From Dyadobacter frigoris (GTDB lineage: Bacteria; Bacteroidota; Bacteroidia; Cytophagales; Spirosomataceae), in assembly GCF_005280585.1 (NCBI RefSeq), contig NZ_SZVO01000004.1:124001-188000 (forward strand): a stretch of 64,000 nt of DNA, written 5' to 3'. The notes beneath the pieces are model-generated. The model was not told the DNA's origin. It was given only the letters and a program-made list of their open reading frames with translations, and made no database searches. Positions 24,635 through 33,105 of this stretch are shown here, one piece after another. Made by a program: the position numbers and the translations under genes. The number at the start of each line of letters is the position of its first letter. Position 1 is the first letter of the stretch.

Positions 24635-27067
24635 TCAGATCTTGAACGGAATAATCACCTTCACACTGAAATTTCTGCCCATATTAAAAACACCCATTCT
24701 GCCGGTGACATTGTTGACTGCCGTATATTTCAGGCGGCTCAGATGGTTCTGGTAAGCTACGTCGGTTATGTTATTGGCTGATAAAAAAATACTTAAAAAT
24801 GTTCTTTGTTTACTAACCAGATCACCGCCAAGTCCTGCGTTGAGCAAACCATAACCTGCTGTTTTTGTTTCTGTATTAAAACCTGTAAAAGGGTGATTTT
24901 GAGCAAAAGTATTGTCCAGTTCAAGTTTCAGATAAGCGTTTCGAAGCTTTTTATTTTTCTTTCCAAATTCAGCTTTTATCGTGTTGATCAATCTTCCGGA
25001 AGGTATTAACGGAAGGTTTTTACTGCCATCCTGTTCTTCGCTCAGTGTTGCCCGCACATAGGAAAACGTGCTTTGGATGTGCAGCCAGTCAAGTGGGTGA
25101 GGGTGTATATCAATGCTTATTTCACCTCCATAAAGATTCGCTTTATTTTGGGCATATTGATAAGCGATGAGTTTTTCATTTCCGTCCAGTACAATAGAAT
25201 CTGAGCCTGAACCAGATACCAGTTTTCGGTAATAAATAAAATTACTGATGGAATTATAAAAAGCATAAGCCGAAAGCGTAAGATGTGATGTCGACATTTC
25301 TATGCCGCCATCCAACTGAAGACTTGTTTCGGATTTTAAGTTTTGCTGACCATGAACGTAACGGTTAGTTCCTTCATGTGCGCCGTTGCTTGCCAGTTCG
25401 GGAATATTGGGAGCGCGGAATCCTCTGGCGATATTAAATTTCAGGGTAGCAGCTTTTGATAAAGTATAACTCAAACCTCCGCTGGCCGATACATTGGAGA
25501 AATTTCTCTTAAAATTTTGAAATTTCAAAACCTCATCGATGGATAATGCATTGCTGTTCAGGAATCTGGTATCAAACCGGATCCCGCCGCTGATCGTTAA
25601 TTTGTCAATTCTTTTTTGGGTATAAAAAAATACACCGGCGTCAAAAAGAGAATATTCCGGGATCAAAGCTTCAACGCCTTTATTCCGGTTCATCTGCTGC
25701 ATTCCGTTAATTCCAATAGAGTTTTTCCAACCGTTATTTTCTGAAAAATGATATCGAATGTTGTAGTTTATCGTACTCAGATCAAAATATAATGCTTTTT
25801 CTCCCGGATCGAGAACATTACCAAATTCTTGTCTGCGGTTGCGCTGGTAGGCAATTGTGGCGGCCAGACGGTTGTTCCCAAGATAAAAACTGTTATCCGT
25901 CGCCAGTTTAAAATGTTTTATTTTTTGATAGGGAATGACAGGATCTGAGGTATCAAAATCTTTTGAACCAACCGTAACCTCTTCTTCTGTTCCGTTGTTA
26001 TTCACAACTTTTGTGAATTTTCCGCTAACAGCGTCCCGGTCCCCCTCAATTAATCCAACAGTCTGATTAAAACGTGTCAGGTACAAATGACTGAATCCCC
26101 AGCTTTTGTTAACTCCGATGTAGGTACCGAAGTTTTTCTCATTGAAATTAGAATTGAAAACCTTTCCGTCGTATTTATTTTTATAATCCGCGGCTGCTTT
26201 GTAAGTACCGTTTAATCCCCAGACCAGACCGTTTTTATTCCCGTTTACTTCTCCATGCACACCGCGCAAATTGTTATTTGACTGATAGGCAGTTAAAATA
26301 CTTCCGCTGGTTTCTCCCTCCGACGCAGGTTCAATGGAGGTGAAATTGATCACGCCCGCCAGTGCATCACTTCCATACATAATCGATGCCGGGCCTTTGA
26401 GCACTTCGGCCCGGTTGATACTGTATTCGTCAATTTCGACACCATGTTCGTCTCCCCATTGCTGGCCTTCCTGCCTGATCCCGTCATTGACAACAACCAG
26501 CCGATTATAGCCAAGTCCGCGGATAATAGGTTTGGAAATCGCAGCGCCGGTAGAGACCTGGGAAACGCCGGGAATCTTTGTCAGTGCGTCAATAATATTG
26601 GTGGAAGTTCCTCTGTTTAGGTCTTGTTTTTTGATAATCGTTACAGGAATCGGCGTACGTTTGACCGAAGTTGCCGAAGAAACGCCGGTAATTGTAACCG
26701 CTTCTGCTTCCACAGCCGTGGGCGACAGCGTGAAATCTTTTGTCATATTTCCTTTCAGCTCAATCGTTTCCAAAATTGAACTGAAACCTACAAATGTAAC
26801 CTCGATCAGATATTTTCCTTCGGGCAGATTTTTGAAAGAATAAACGCCTTGCGCGTTTGTTGTTCCTCCAATTTTTAAGTCGGGAAAAATGATGGACGCG
26901 CCTGGCAGAACTTCTCCGTTTTCAGAATTTGTGATTTTTCCGTTTAAAAAATTTTTAACATTTTCAGGAGTTTGCAAGCGGTTATCCGGCTTAACCTGAG
27001 CCTGCACGTTTAAATTAAATATGATTCCTGCAATAAGAAATAGAACTTTCACTAAATCAGACTTCAT
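24635..27067 (-). CDS. TonB-dependent outer-membrane receptor
   Basis: 810 residues. Signal peptide (VLFLIAGIIFNLNVQAQ), then a carboxypeptidase-regulatory-like beta-sandwich at about 38-115 (GKITNSENGEVLPGASIIF, GTTNAQGVYSFKNLPEGKY), a plug domain at about 130-245 (TPIPVTIIKKQDLN, GVSQVSTGAAISKPIIRGLG, EVLKGPASIMYGSDALAGVI), and a 22-strand barrel ending in an aromatic-rich C-terminus. The plug contains DGIRQEGQQWGDEHGVEID, a His/acidic stretch seen in some metal-uptake receptors, which hints at a metal or metal chelate (inference). No SusD-like partner is adjacent, so it is not a SusCD glycan system. Confidence 0.92.
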   Translation of the reverse strand: MKSDLVKVLFLIAGIIFNLNVQAQVKPDNRLQTPENVKNFLNGKITNSENGEVLPGASIIFPDLKIGGTTNAQGVYSFKNLPEGKYLIEVTFVGFSSILETIELKGNMTKDFTLSPTAVEAEAVTITGVSSATSVKRTPIPVTIIKKQDLNRGTSTNIIDALTKIPGVSQVSTGAAISKPIIRGLGYNRLVVVNDGIRQEGQQWGDEHGVEIDEYSINRAEVLKGPASIMYGSDALAGVINFTSIEPASEGETSGSILTAYQSNNNLRGVHGEVNGNKNGLVWGLNGTYKAAADYKNKYDGKVFNSNFNEKNFGTYIGVNKSWGFSHLYLTRFNQTVGLIEGDRDAVSGKFTKVVNNNGTEEEVTVGSKDFDTSDPVIPYQKIKHFKLATDNSFYLGNNRLAATIAYQRNRRQEFGNVLDPGEKALYFDLSTINYNIRYHFSENNGWKNSIGINGMQQMNRNKGVEALIPEYSLFDAGVFFYTQKRIDKLTISGGIRFDTRFLNSNALSIDEVLKFQNFKRNFSNVSASGGLSYTLSKAATLKFNIARGFRAPNIPELASNGAHEGTNRYVHGQQNLKSETSLQLDGGIEMSTSHLTLSAYAFYNSISNFIYYRKLVSGSGSDSIVLDGNEKLIAYQYAQNKANLYGGEISIDIHPHPLDWLHIQSTFSYVRATLSEEQDGSKNLPLIPSGRLINTIKAEFGKKNKKLRNAYLKLELDNTFAQNHPFTGFNTETKTAGYGLLNAGLGGDLVSKQRTFLSIFLSANNITDVAYQNHLSRLKYTAVNNVTGRMGVFNMGRNFSVKVIIPFKI

Positions 27068-27198
27068 ATTTTACATTTTAGTAAGGTTTGGACTTAAATT
27101 ACATAAATTATTCACAGATTACCGACCTTATTGGTGATCAAAAATCACTTTGACCGCAAATTATTTAAGGGATTTTCTCACCTTCAACCTCTATTGTT

Positions 27199-27612
27199 AT
27201 GTGGAAATATTATGCCGTTTTATCGGCACTTTTCGCTGCTGCAACCGCTATTCTTGCTAAAATCGGAATTAAAGGAATTAACGGAAATGTGGCTACGGCA
27301 GTCCGTACCGTTGTTGTGGTTTTCATCGCCTGGGGAATTATTCTTGCCAGCGGCGAAATCAGGGAGGTCAAAATGCTGAGCAAAAGTAATCTTCTCTTTC
27401 TGGCACTTTCGGGTGTAGCTACCGGACTTTCCTGGATATTTTATTTTAAAGCACTGGAAACCGGAAATGTTTCCAAGGTGGCACCAATTGATAAGTTAAG
27501 CGTAGCCATTGCCATGGGGCTGGCTTTTCTTATTTTAAAAGAACCGATTGACTTAAAAACACTGATAGGAGGATTGCTGATCGTTGCCGGAACTATTGTT
27601 ATTATTTTATAA
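27199..27612 (+). CDS. EamA family small membrane transporter
   Basis: 137 residues with four to five predicted helices, corresponding to one EamA repeat rather than the usual two. Motifs: YYAVLSALFAAATAILAKIGI, FLALSGVATGLSWIFYFKAL, and APIDKLSVAIAMGLAFLILKEP. Half-size EamA proteins work as dimers like the small multidrug resistance proteins. Substrate unknown; no operon partner is obvious. Confidence 0.88.
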   Translation: MWKYYAVLSALFAAATAILAKIGIKGINGNVATAVRTVVVVFIAWGIILASGEIREVKMLSKSNLLFLALSGVATGLSWIFYFKALETGNVSKVAPIDKLSVAIAMGLAFLILKEPIDLKTLIGGLLIVAGTIVIIL

Positions 27613-27727
27613 CGATCTATTATTAATCCGGGAAATTGCTGGTTGCAGAATATCACAAACTATATTTGTATTAAGCCGGTGATACGGTTGAATGATCAAA
27701 TTTATCAATACAAAACCCCAAAACGAG

Positions 27728-28252
27728 ATGAAATTCTATTGCCTTTTTATATTCCTGTTTATCATTTTTCCGGTGTTTGCACAGGTGGTTACAGCGCCTG
27801 CGAAAATCTCCGCAACTGACCTTGATTATCGTAAAGACGGAAATAATTATCTGCTTGTAATTAAACGCGGACAACCGCTTATTGCCAGTTTGACGGCTTT
27901 TATGGAAAGTGAAAAATTACCAGGAGCGAGCATTTCCGGAATTGGAGCTGTTCAGCATGTGGAAATAGGGTATTACGACCTGGACGAAAAAAAGTATAAA
28001 TACAAAAGATTTGAGCCATCCATGGAGGTACTTTCACTGAGTGGGAATATTGGATATTTTGAAAATAAGCCAATCGTTCATGCCCATATTGCGCTGGCCG
28101 GATCGGATTTTAACGTACATGGGGGCCACGTTAAAGAGGCAGAAGTGTCACTGATCCTGGAAATTTTTATTACGCCAACAACAAGACCAATCACGAGAGA
28201 ATGGAATAAAGATCTTCCTGAACTGCGGACTATGACGACTGTTCGAGAGTAA
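27728..28252 (+). CDS. Secreted PPC (DUF296) domain protein
   Basis: About 174 residues from ATG 27728 (an earlier ATG at 27692 would add 12 residues before the signal). MKFYCLFIFLFIIFPVFAQ is a strong Sec signal peptide. The rest is a PPC/DUF296 domain: YLLVIKRGQPLIASLTAFME, SGIGAVQHVEIGYYD, and the metal-site region VHAHIALAGSDFNVHGGHV with the conserved His residues. In plants this fold is linked to DNA-binding AT-hook proteins, but a secreted version cannot be a DNA-binding regulator. The role is unknown. It ends next to a large nested hairpin. Confidence 0.85.
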   Translation: MKFYCLFIFLFIIFPVFAQVVTAPAKISATDLDYRKDGNNYLLVIKRGQPLIASLTAFMESEKLPGASISGIGAVQHVEIGYYDLDEKKYKYKRFEPSMEVLSLSGNIGYFENKPIVHAHIALAGSDFNVHGGHVKEAEVSLILEIFITPTTRPITREWNKDLPELRTMTTVRE

Positions 28253-28261
28253 AAATAGGGG

Positions 28262-28348
28262 TTCACGCAAAGCAAAAAAGATAAAACGCAAAGACCGTTA
28301 AGTTTTCTCTTTGCGGTCTTTGCGAAAACCTTTTTTGCTTTGCGTGAA
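28262..28348. repeat. Nested inverted repeat, REP-like or bidirectional terminator
   Basis: An outer 19-bp perfect stem (28262-28280 with 28330-28348) built on CACGCAAAGCAAAAAAG encloses an inner 11-bp perfect stem CGCAAAGACCG (28287-28297 with 28314-28324). The GCAAAG/CTTTGCG words resemble dispersed repeat elements common in many bacterial genomes (from memory). It sits between the convergent PPC gene and the beta-barrel gene and could terminate both. Confidence 0.75.
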
Positions 28349-28362
28349 ATCTTAAAAAGTCT

Positions 28363-29748
28363 TTATTTGAACAAATTAAGCCAAAGCGAAGCCCTCAATC
28401 CAAGGTTACTACCTGACGGAGTGTTGACAATGTTTCGGAAATCATAGACATAAAAGGGCGAAAGCTGGGCCAGAATTCTTGATTTTTTATATTGAACACC
28501 AGCGCCAAACATTAAATTATGGAAAAAATTAGGTTTGGCATCGGTTTCAAAAGTATTCCTGCGTTTTGAATTATTCAGGTAACTTTCGAAATCAACCTGC
28601 TGATAAGCAGATAAATCCAGACTGGTTCCGGACTGTACAAATATGGAAATATTCTTTTTTAAGGGGATATAATATTTTAGGCTGATTGGTAAACTGACCA
28701 CAGATGTTTTGATCGAAATGTCCTCAATCCTGTCAAATTTTGATGGAAGATAACTCCGGTACTGAACAAGGAAGAATTTTCCGGTAGCAGAATTATAATC
28801 TCTGAGTGCTTTATGATTTTCAGCTTCCAGCGTCGAAGCCTGAATTCCAAGAGAAATACCCAGGTTTTCGGCTGGGAAAAATTCAACAACCGGGCCAATT
28901 CCATAACTGTGAAGGGAAAGCAGACTTTCCATACCCAGGCGCGGCTGTAAAGAGGAAAGTTTGAAAGGTGGTCTTTTGGGTTTTATCACAGGAGCCGCTG
29001 TCTTTTTAGCAGAAAGGGAATCAACAAGTGCTGCCAGGACTTTATAATTATAAGCCTGAATTACCCGATTGGAATCGAGCAACATATTAAATCGATCTTC
29101 ATCGGTTACTTTTTCGGTTGTATCTGCCTCAGTATTTGTTCCCGACTCGGTATTATGCGCAATTGAGCCTTTTTCTAAAAAAGTATTTTTATCAGCTTCC
29201 CGGTGATTTTCTGCTTCAGATGTTTTAGTTAGTAAAGTTTCTTTTTCTTCATGTATATCGTTTATTTCTGAATTACTATCTGATGTAAATACGGGAGTGT
29301 TCGTAGAAATTTTTCGATCAGGATCTTTTCCATTTTCCGCAAACCGATTGCGACCGTCAGGCGGCGAATCATAAAAATGCCGGTGTTCTATTATCGTTTT
29401 TTTGACAATATAAACAGTGTCCGTGAGGGCGACAGATTTATTTGTTTTGGTAACCTGATCAGTCTGGACAGATCCTCTTCCGGCATTATTTTCATAAGCC
29501 ATATTCCTGCCGGGTTGATTACTTAATTGGCGGATCAGTTCCTGATTTTCCCGCAGTGTATAAAGTGTGGTAAACCAACCGGCCAGCATCATGGCTGCTA
29601 GTGCCCAACCGCCATATTGTTGTACCCAGGGGAAAAATCCGACAGCAGGCAATTTTTTACTGAACCGGTCCCATGCAGGTGGCTGATATTCCGGCCTGAC
29701 AGATTCCAGATTCTTTTTTATTAGTTTATCGAAACGTTCACTAGACAT
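28363..29748 (-). CDS. Membrane-anchored beta-barrel-like protein, partner of an ECF sigma factor
   Basis: 461 residues. The N-terminus has no signal peptide but a short cytoplasmic segment (PPAWDRFSKKL near 22-33), one membrane helix at about 45-63, a long low-complexity acidic/Ser-Thr linker with a coiled stretch (about 65-230), and a C-terminal domain resembling the PorT/OmpW-like outer-membrane-barrel fold (about 270-461, ending VYDFRNIVNTPSGSNLGLRA). Its start overlaps the stop of the upstream sigma-factor gene by 8 bp. The cytoplasmic N-terminus next to a membrane helix and the coupling to a sigma gene point to an anti-sigma role (inference). The same arrangement recurs at 58.8-60.7 kb. 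Confidence 0.8.
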   Translation of the reverse strand: MSSERFDKLIKKNLESVRPEYQPPAWDRFSKKLPAVGFFPWVQQYGGWALAAMMLAGWFTTLYTLRENQELIRQLSNQPGRNMAYENNAGRGSVQTDQVTKTNKSVALTDTVYIVKKTIIEHRHFYDSPPDGRNRFAENGKDPDRKISTNTPVFTSDSNSEINDIHEEKETLLTKTSEAENHREADKNTFLEKGSIAHNTESGTNTEADTTEKVTDEDRFNMLLDSNRVIQAYNYKVLAALVDSLSAKKTAAPVIKPKRPPFKLSSLQPRLGMESLLSLHSYGIGPVVEFFPAENLGISLGIQASTLEAENHKALRDYNSATGKFFLVQYRSYLPSKFDRIEDISIKTSVVSLPISLKYYIPLKKNISIFVQSGTSLDLSAYQQVDFESYLNNSKRRNTFETDAKPNFFHNLMFGAGVQYKKSRILAQLSPFYVYDFRNIVNTPSGSNLGLRASLWLNLFK

Positions 29749-30322
29749 AGTTTCGTGTGTTTATAGATCCGTTTGAGACCCAGTTAATGAGTAGTTCCTG
29801 TAATTTAATTCTGGCTTTGGCCAGATTGGAACGAGAAGTCCCTTCATTGATTCCAAGCATTCCTGCAATTTCGGCGTGCGAATAGCCATCAACGACATGT
29901 AAAGAAAAAGCTGTTCGGTAGGATGGGGGTAAAAACTGTACAACGGTCAAAATCTCTTCTGCCGATAACCGTTCGATAAGTCCTTCATCCTGACCTATAT
30001 CGTAGGCTTCTTCAATATCAGCAAATGTTATTTCAGATTTATTCTTACGATAATGATCAATAGCTGAGCGTATTATTACCGTTCTGAACCAGGCATCAAA
30101 TGGCTGGTCCGGATCATAATAACCTATTTTGTTTAAAATCCGGAGAAAGCCGTCATCAAACATTTCTTCTGCTTCTTCCCTATTGTCGGCATAACGCATG
30201 CAAATATTGATGCCAAAGCTATAATAAGCTTCAAACAACTGTTTCTGTGCGGCTGGTTTCTGATTGCGGCATCCTTCCAGTATTTCCGTCAATGGTAATG
30301 TTTTGGATCTTCTAAAAAGCAC
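29741..30322 (-). CDS. ECF-type RNA polymerase sigma factor
   Basis: 193 residues. Region 2 (sigma2) spans about 25-95, with YADNREEAEEMFDDGFLRIL and FDAWFRTVIIRSAIDHYRK; region 4 spans about 128-185, with FLPPSYRTAFSLHVVDGYSH and the helix-turn-helix AGMLGINEGTSRSNLAKAR. It redirects RNA polymerase to alternative promoters. It is translationally coupled to the downstream membrane-anchored protein, its probable regulator. A paralogue with the same architecture lies at 60114-60698. Confidence 0.93.
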   Translation of the reverse strand: MLFRRSKTLPLTEILEGCRNQKPAAQKQLFEAYYSFGINICMRYADNREEAEEMFDDGFLRILNKIGYYDPDQPFDAWFRTVIIRSAIDHYRKNKSEITFADIEEAYDIGQDEGLIERLSAEEILTVVQFLPPSYRTAFSLHVVDGYSHAEIAGMLGINEGTSRSNLAKARIKLQELLINWVSNGSINTRNYV

Positions 30323-30563
30323 AGATTTGTCAATAAGTAAGTTCCACTATTTTCTACGCAAAAAAGCACTGCTTTCGTTGCCTGACAAAGGTAAATTTTT
30401 TTTTCTGTACAATCTCAGGCAACGGGGACACGAGGATTTTCCGTAAGTAATATTAGAATAGTTGTAATTGTCGGAATAAAATTAATAGGCTGTATGTCAA
30501 TATATTATAATTAAATAGTAAGCAATAGCCCTCTTTACATATTTGGCCGCGGACGTTTAATAT

Positions 30564-31748
30564 ATGTCTGTAACCAGCCCAACCCTAACAATAAATTTTT
30601 TAATGAAACGTATTGCCGATTTTTTTTCAAGGGAAAACGTAATTTTATTTGTTTACATTCTGGTTAGTATCATTGTCGGCATTCAGAATTATGTCGGTGG
30701 TCCTTTGAAGTATAATAATTACATTATATTTCGTCAGTCGCTGTTTCATCTTTTAGGCAAAACAAATCTGCATCTGGAATATCCGAAGGAGTATTTTGAT
30801 CTCTTTCTGTACCATCCTTCCTTTTGTATCATGTTTGCCCCTTTCAGTCTCATGCCCGTTGTGGCGGGGATGTTTTTCTGGCTGTTATTTTGTTCCCTTG
30901 CCCTCTTTTATGCTATACGAAGCCTTCCTCTTTCTTATAAAAACAAAATTTTTTTCTGGTGGTTTATTCTTCTGGAATTAAACACATCGATACACAATGA
31001 ACAAACAAACCCGGTGATTGCGGCGCTGGGTTTGTTGACATTTTCTTTGTTGGAAAAAGGCAGGGTAAAATGGGCTGCGTTACTTCCTGTTATAGCTTTT
31101 TGTATCAAGGGGTACGGACTGATCTTCGCCGCTTTGTTTCTTTTTTATCCCAAACGCGGGGAGTATATTCTTTACTCGGTTTTCTGGCTTGTTGTCATGT
31201 CGCTTTTACCATTACCATTTGTCGGGACAGACTATTTTTTACAGATCTACCGGGATTGGTATACCTGTATGGTAGATGACCATAAAGTCAATTTCGGGCT
31301 CTCTGTCATGGGGCTTATCAAGTTATGGTTCCCTGCGTTTACAGACAAAGGTGTGATACGTGTGCAATATCTTGGCGTTGCCCTGTTTGCGGTTACCTGG
31401 ATATGGACCCTTGTGAAACATAATTTTACCACGCAGCAAAACCGCTTTCTTTTGCTCGCTTATGCATCGCTATGGGTGATTATGTTCAATCATGCGGCCG
31501 AATCTCCCACGTATGTCATTGCCATTCAGGGTGTAGTTGTATGGTATTTTGCCAGCCGCGAAACATTGGGGCAATGGGCTGAAATTCTTGTTATCGGTGT
31601 TTTTCTGTTTAGTGTTCTGGCTCCGACCGACGTGTATCCGGCATCCTGGCGCCATGAATTTTTAGGTCCGAATCTGATCAAAGTAATTCCTTGTTTTATA
31701 GTATGGTTTGTATTACAATTTCAGTTATTAAGCCTTGAAAAAAAATAA
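30564..31748 (+). CDS. GT87-like (DUF2029) membrane glycosyltransferase
   Basis: 394 residues, polytopic with about ten predicted membrane helices. A DUF2029/GT87 signature is visible: IFRQSLFHLLGKTNLHLEYP, DLFLYHPSFCIMFAPFSLMP and FCIKGYGLIFAALFLFYP. Such enzymes use polyprenyl-phosphate sugars to extend envelope glycans. ATG 30564 is used; an internal ATG at 30603 before MKRIADFFSR is a reasonable alternative. It overlaps the following GT2 gene by 14 bp, so the two are probably translated together, with the GT2 possibly making the lipid-linked donor. Confidence 0.85.
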   Translation: MSVTSPTLTINFLMKRIADFFSRENVILFVYILVSIIVGIQNYVGGPLKYNNYIIFRQSLFHLLGKTNLHLEYPKEYFDLFLYHPSFCIMFAPFSLMPVVAGMFFWLLFCSLALFYAIRSLPLSYKNKIFFWWFILLELNTSIHNEQTNPVIAALGLLTFSLLEKGRVKWAALLPVIAFCIKGYGLIFAALFLFYPKRGEYILYSVFWLVVMSLLPLPFVGTDYFLQIYRDWYTCMVDDHKVNFGLSVMGLIKLWFPAFTDKGVIRVQYLGVALFAVTWIWTLVKHNFTTQQNRFLLLAYASLWVIMFNHAAESPTYVIAIQGVVVWYFASRETLGQWAEILVIGVFLFSVLAPTDVYPASWRHEFLGPNLIKVIPCFIVWFVLQFQLLSLEKK

Positions 31749-32475
31749 CCTCCCTCAGCTAATCAGTATCGTGCTTCCCTGTTACAATCCCGTTGACGGG
31801 TGGTGCCAGACACTGGAAAATAATATTACGGAGTTGAATGGCAGGCTGTCATCCAACCGGATTCAGTACATCATTTCTAATGATGGGTCCACACGACTGG
31901 ATAAAAGTAAAGTATGCGTACTCACTGAGAGTGACAATGTTATCTTTCTTGATAATATGGTCAATGAAGGGAAGGGTTCAGCAATTCGTAAGGGGACAAT
32001 GCGAGCGGATGGCGATATTATTATTTACACGGATATCGATTTCCCTTTTGGAACAGATCCGATTGTGGAAATGGTGAAGATATTTAATGAAAACCCGGAA
32101 TGCTGGTTTGTGTATGGTAACCGTACGAGTGAATATTTTAAAAAGCTGCCTCTGAAACGTCAGTTGATTTCCAAAGGACTTCATCTGCTTAACCGTATTT
32201 TCCTTTCCGGGCACATAACAGATACCCAGGCGGGAATAAAAGGTTTGAGACGTGAAATCCTGCCGGAAGTACAACGTACCAAAACCAACACATTTGTTTT
32301 TGAAATTGAACTGATCAGAAAATTGATCAAGAAAAAGGTGGATATACAATCCGTAAATGTTTTCGCAAATCCCTCCATCATTTTTAGTGATTTCAGCCTG
32401 AAAGTTTTGTTCAGGGAAGCGGTCAGCCTTAGCCGTATTTTTATGATGAGCTGGGCATGGAACGATGCTTTATGA
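31735..32475 (+). CDS. GT2 family glycosyltransferase (dolichyl-phosphate-mannose-synthase-like)
   Basis: 246 residues with a GT-A fold: ISIVLPCYNPVDGW at the nucleotide-binding start, IISNDGS, NEGKGSAIRKG, and the metal-binding YTDIDFPFG (DxD-like) motif; then GIKGLRREILPEV near 170. No C-terminal membrane helices. The only plausible start is TTG at 31735, overlapping the GT87 gene by 14 bp, since the next ATG would remove the nucleotide-binding core. Members transfer sugar from UDP or GDP to polyprenyl phosphate, which fits the adjacent GT87 acting on the product (inference). Confidence 0.85.
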   Translation: MKKNNLPQLISIVLPCYNPVDGWCQTLENNITELNGRLSSNRIQYIISNDGSTRLDKSKVCVLTESDNVIFLDNMVNEGKGSAIRKGTMRADGDIIIYTDIDFPFGTDPIVEMVKIFNENPECWFVYGNRTSEYFKKLPLKRQLISKGLHLLNRIFLSGHITDTQAGIKGLRREILPEVQRTKTNTFVFEIELIRKLIKKKVDIQSVNVFANPSIIFSDFSLKVLFREAVSLSRIFMMSWAWNDAL

Positions 32476-32661
32476 AAGAAATAAATCCATTATTAAAATT
32501 AATTTAACCTAGCTAAAAAGTCCTTTTCCCAGTGAAAGCCGGGAAAGGGCATCGAATTTTAGTTTTTTTGATAGAAACAAATCTGGCTTGTTTTAAATGT
32601 ATTGATTGGTATAGTTAATTTAAAAACGAAATCGGCCGATTAATCTATAATAATTTTATCG

Positions 32662-32698
32662 CCATGCTAATTCCGATTTGAAACCGGAATTGGCATGG
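32662..32698. terminator. Hairpin in the long intergenic region before the sulfatases
   Basis: Stem CCATGCTAATTCCG (32662-32675) / CGGAATTGGCATGG (32685-32698), 14 bp with one wobble, 9-nt loop, followed by T-rich sequence. It probably ends the glycosyltransferase transcript. The rest of 32476-33105 is AT-rich; another small hairpin with CTTTTCCC/GGGAAAGG sits near 32522-32550. A 67-codon minus-strand frame at 32851-33054 has no recognisable features. Confidence 0.7.
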
Positions 32699-32772
32699 TT
32701 TGGTATTTTATTTATTCCCGTTTTCATTTTATCAAAACAAAAAAATGTTTTGGTAATCTATTTTTAATAAAC

Positions 32773-32800
32773 TTACTTTGTCTATCAATATAGTAGGATA
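32773..32800 (+). promoter_or_regulatory. Candidate operator upstream of the sulfatase operon
   Basis: TTTGTCTATCAATATAGTAG with an imperfect dyad (CTAT...ATAG), about 306 bp before the first sulfatase start. It resembles the element upstream of metNIQ and another at 36974-36998 in having GTCTA followed by TAGTA, but with a 6-nt spacer. The region is AT-rich and chance similarity is possible. Confidence 0.25.
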
Positions 32801-33105
32801 TTGATCTTTTTATTAACCACCAGTAAGAAGAATATTTTGAACTTTTATTCTTATAACGATGGATACGAATTCTTCGCGGCAAAATGCTGTGCATCGGGTG
32901 GCCAACCTTTCTTCTGTTTATTTTTTGGTCTGTTGCAGTTAAGCCGGAATTTTGCTTTCCAATTTGCTTCCTGATTTATTGACGTTGGTTTGCGGTCAAC
33001 TGTAAACCAGCGTTTTGTAAAAAAGCAATTGGATAGGGTCCTCAAATCGTACATTCATTTAAGTTTACGTATAGTCATTTAAGTTTCTTAAAAATACACT
33101 AGAAA

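Noticed and set aside
32851..33054. 67-codon minus-strand frame before the sulfatases
   Set aside because: No recognisable motif and atypical composition; the region also holds the operon's upstream sequence.
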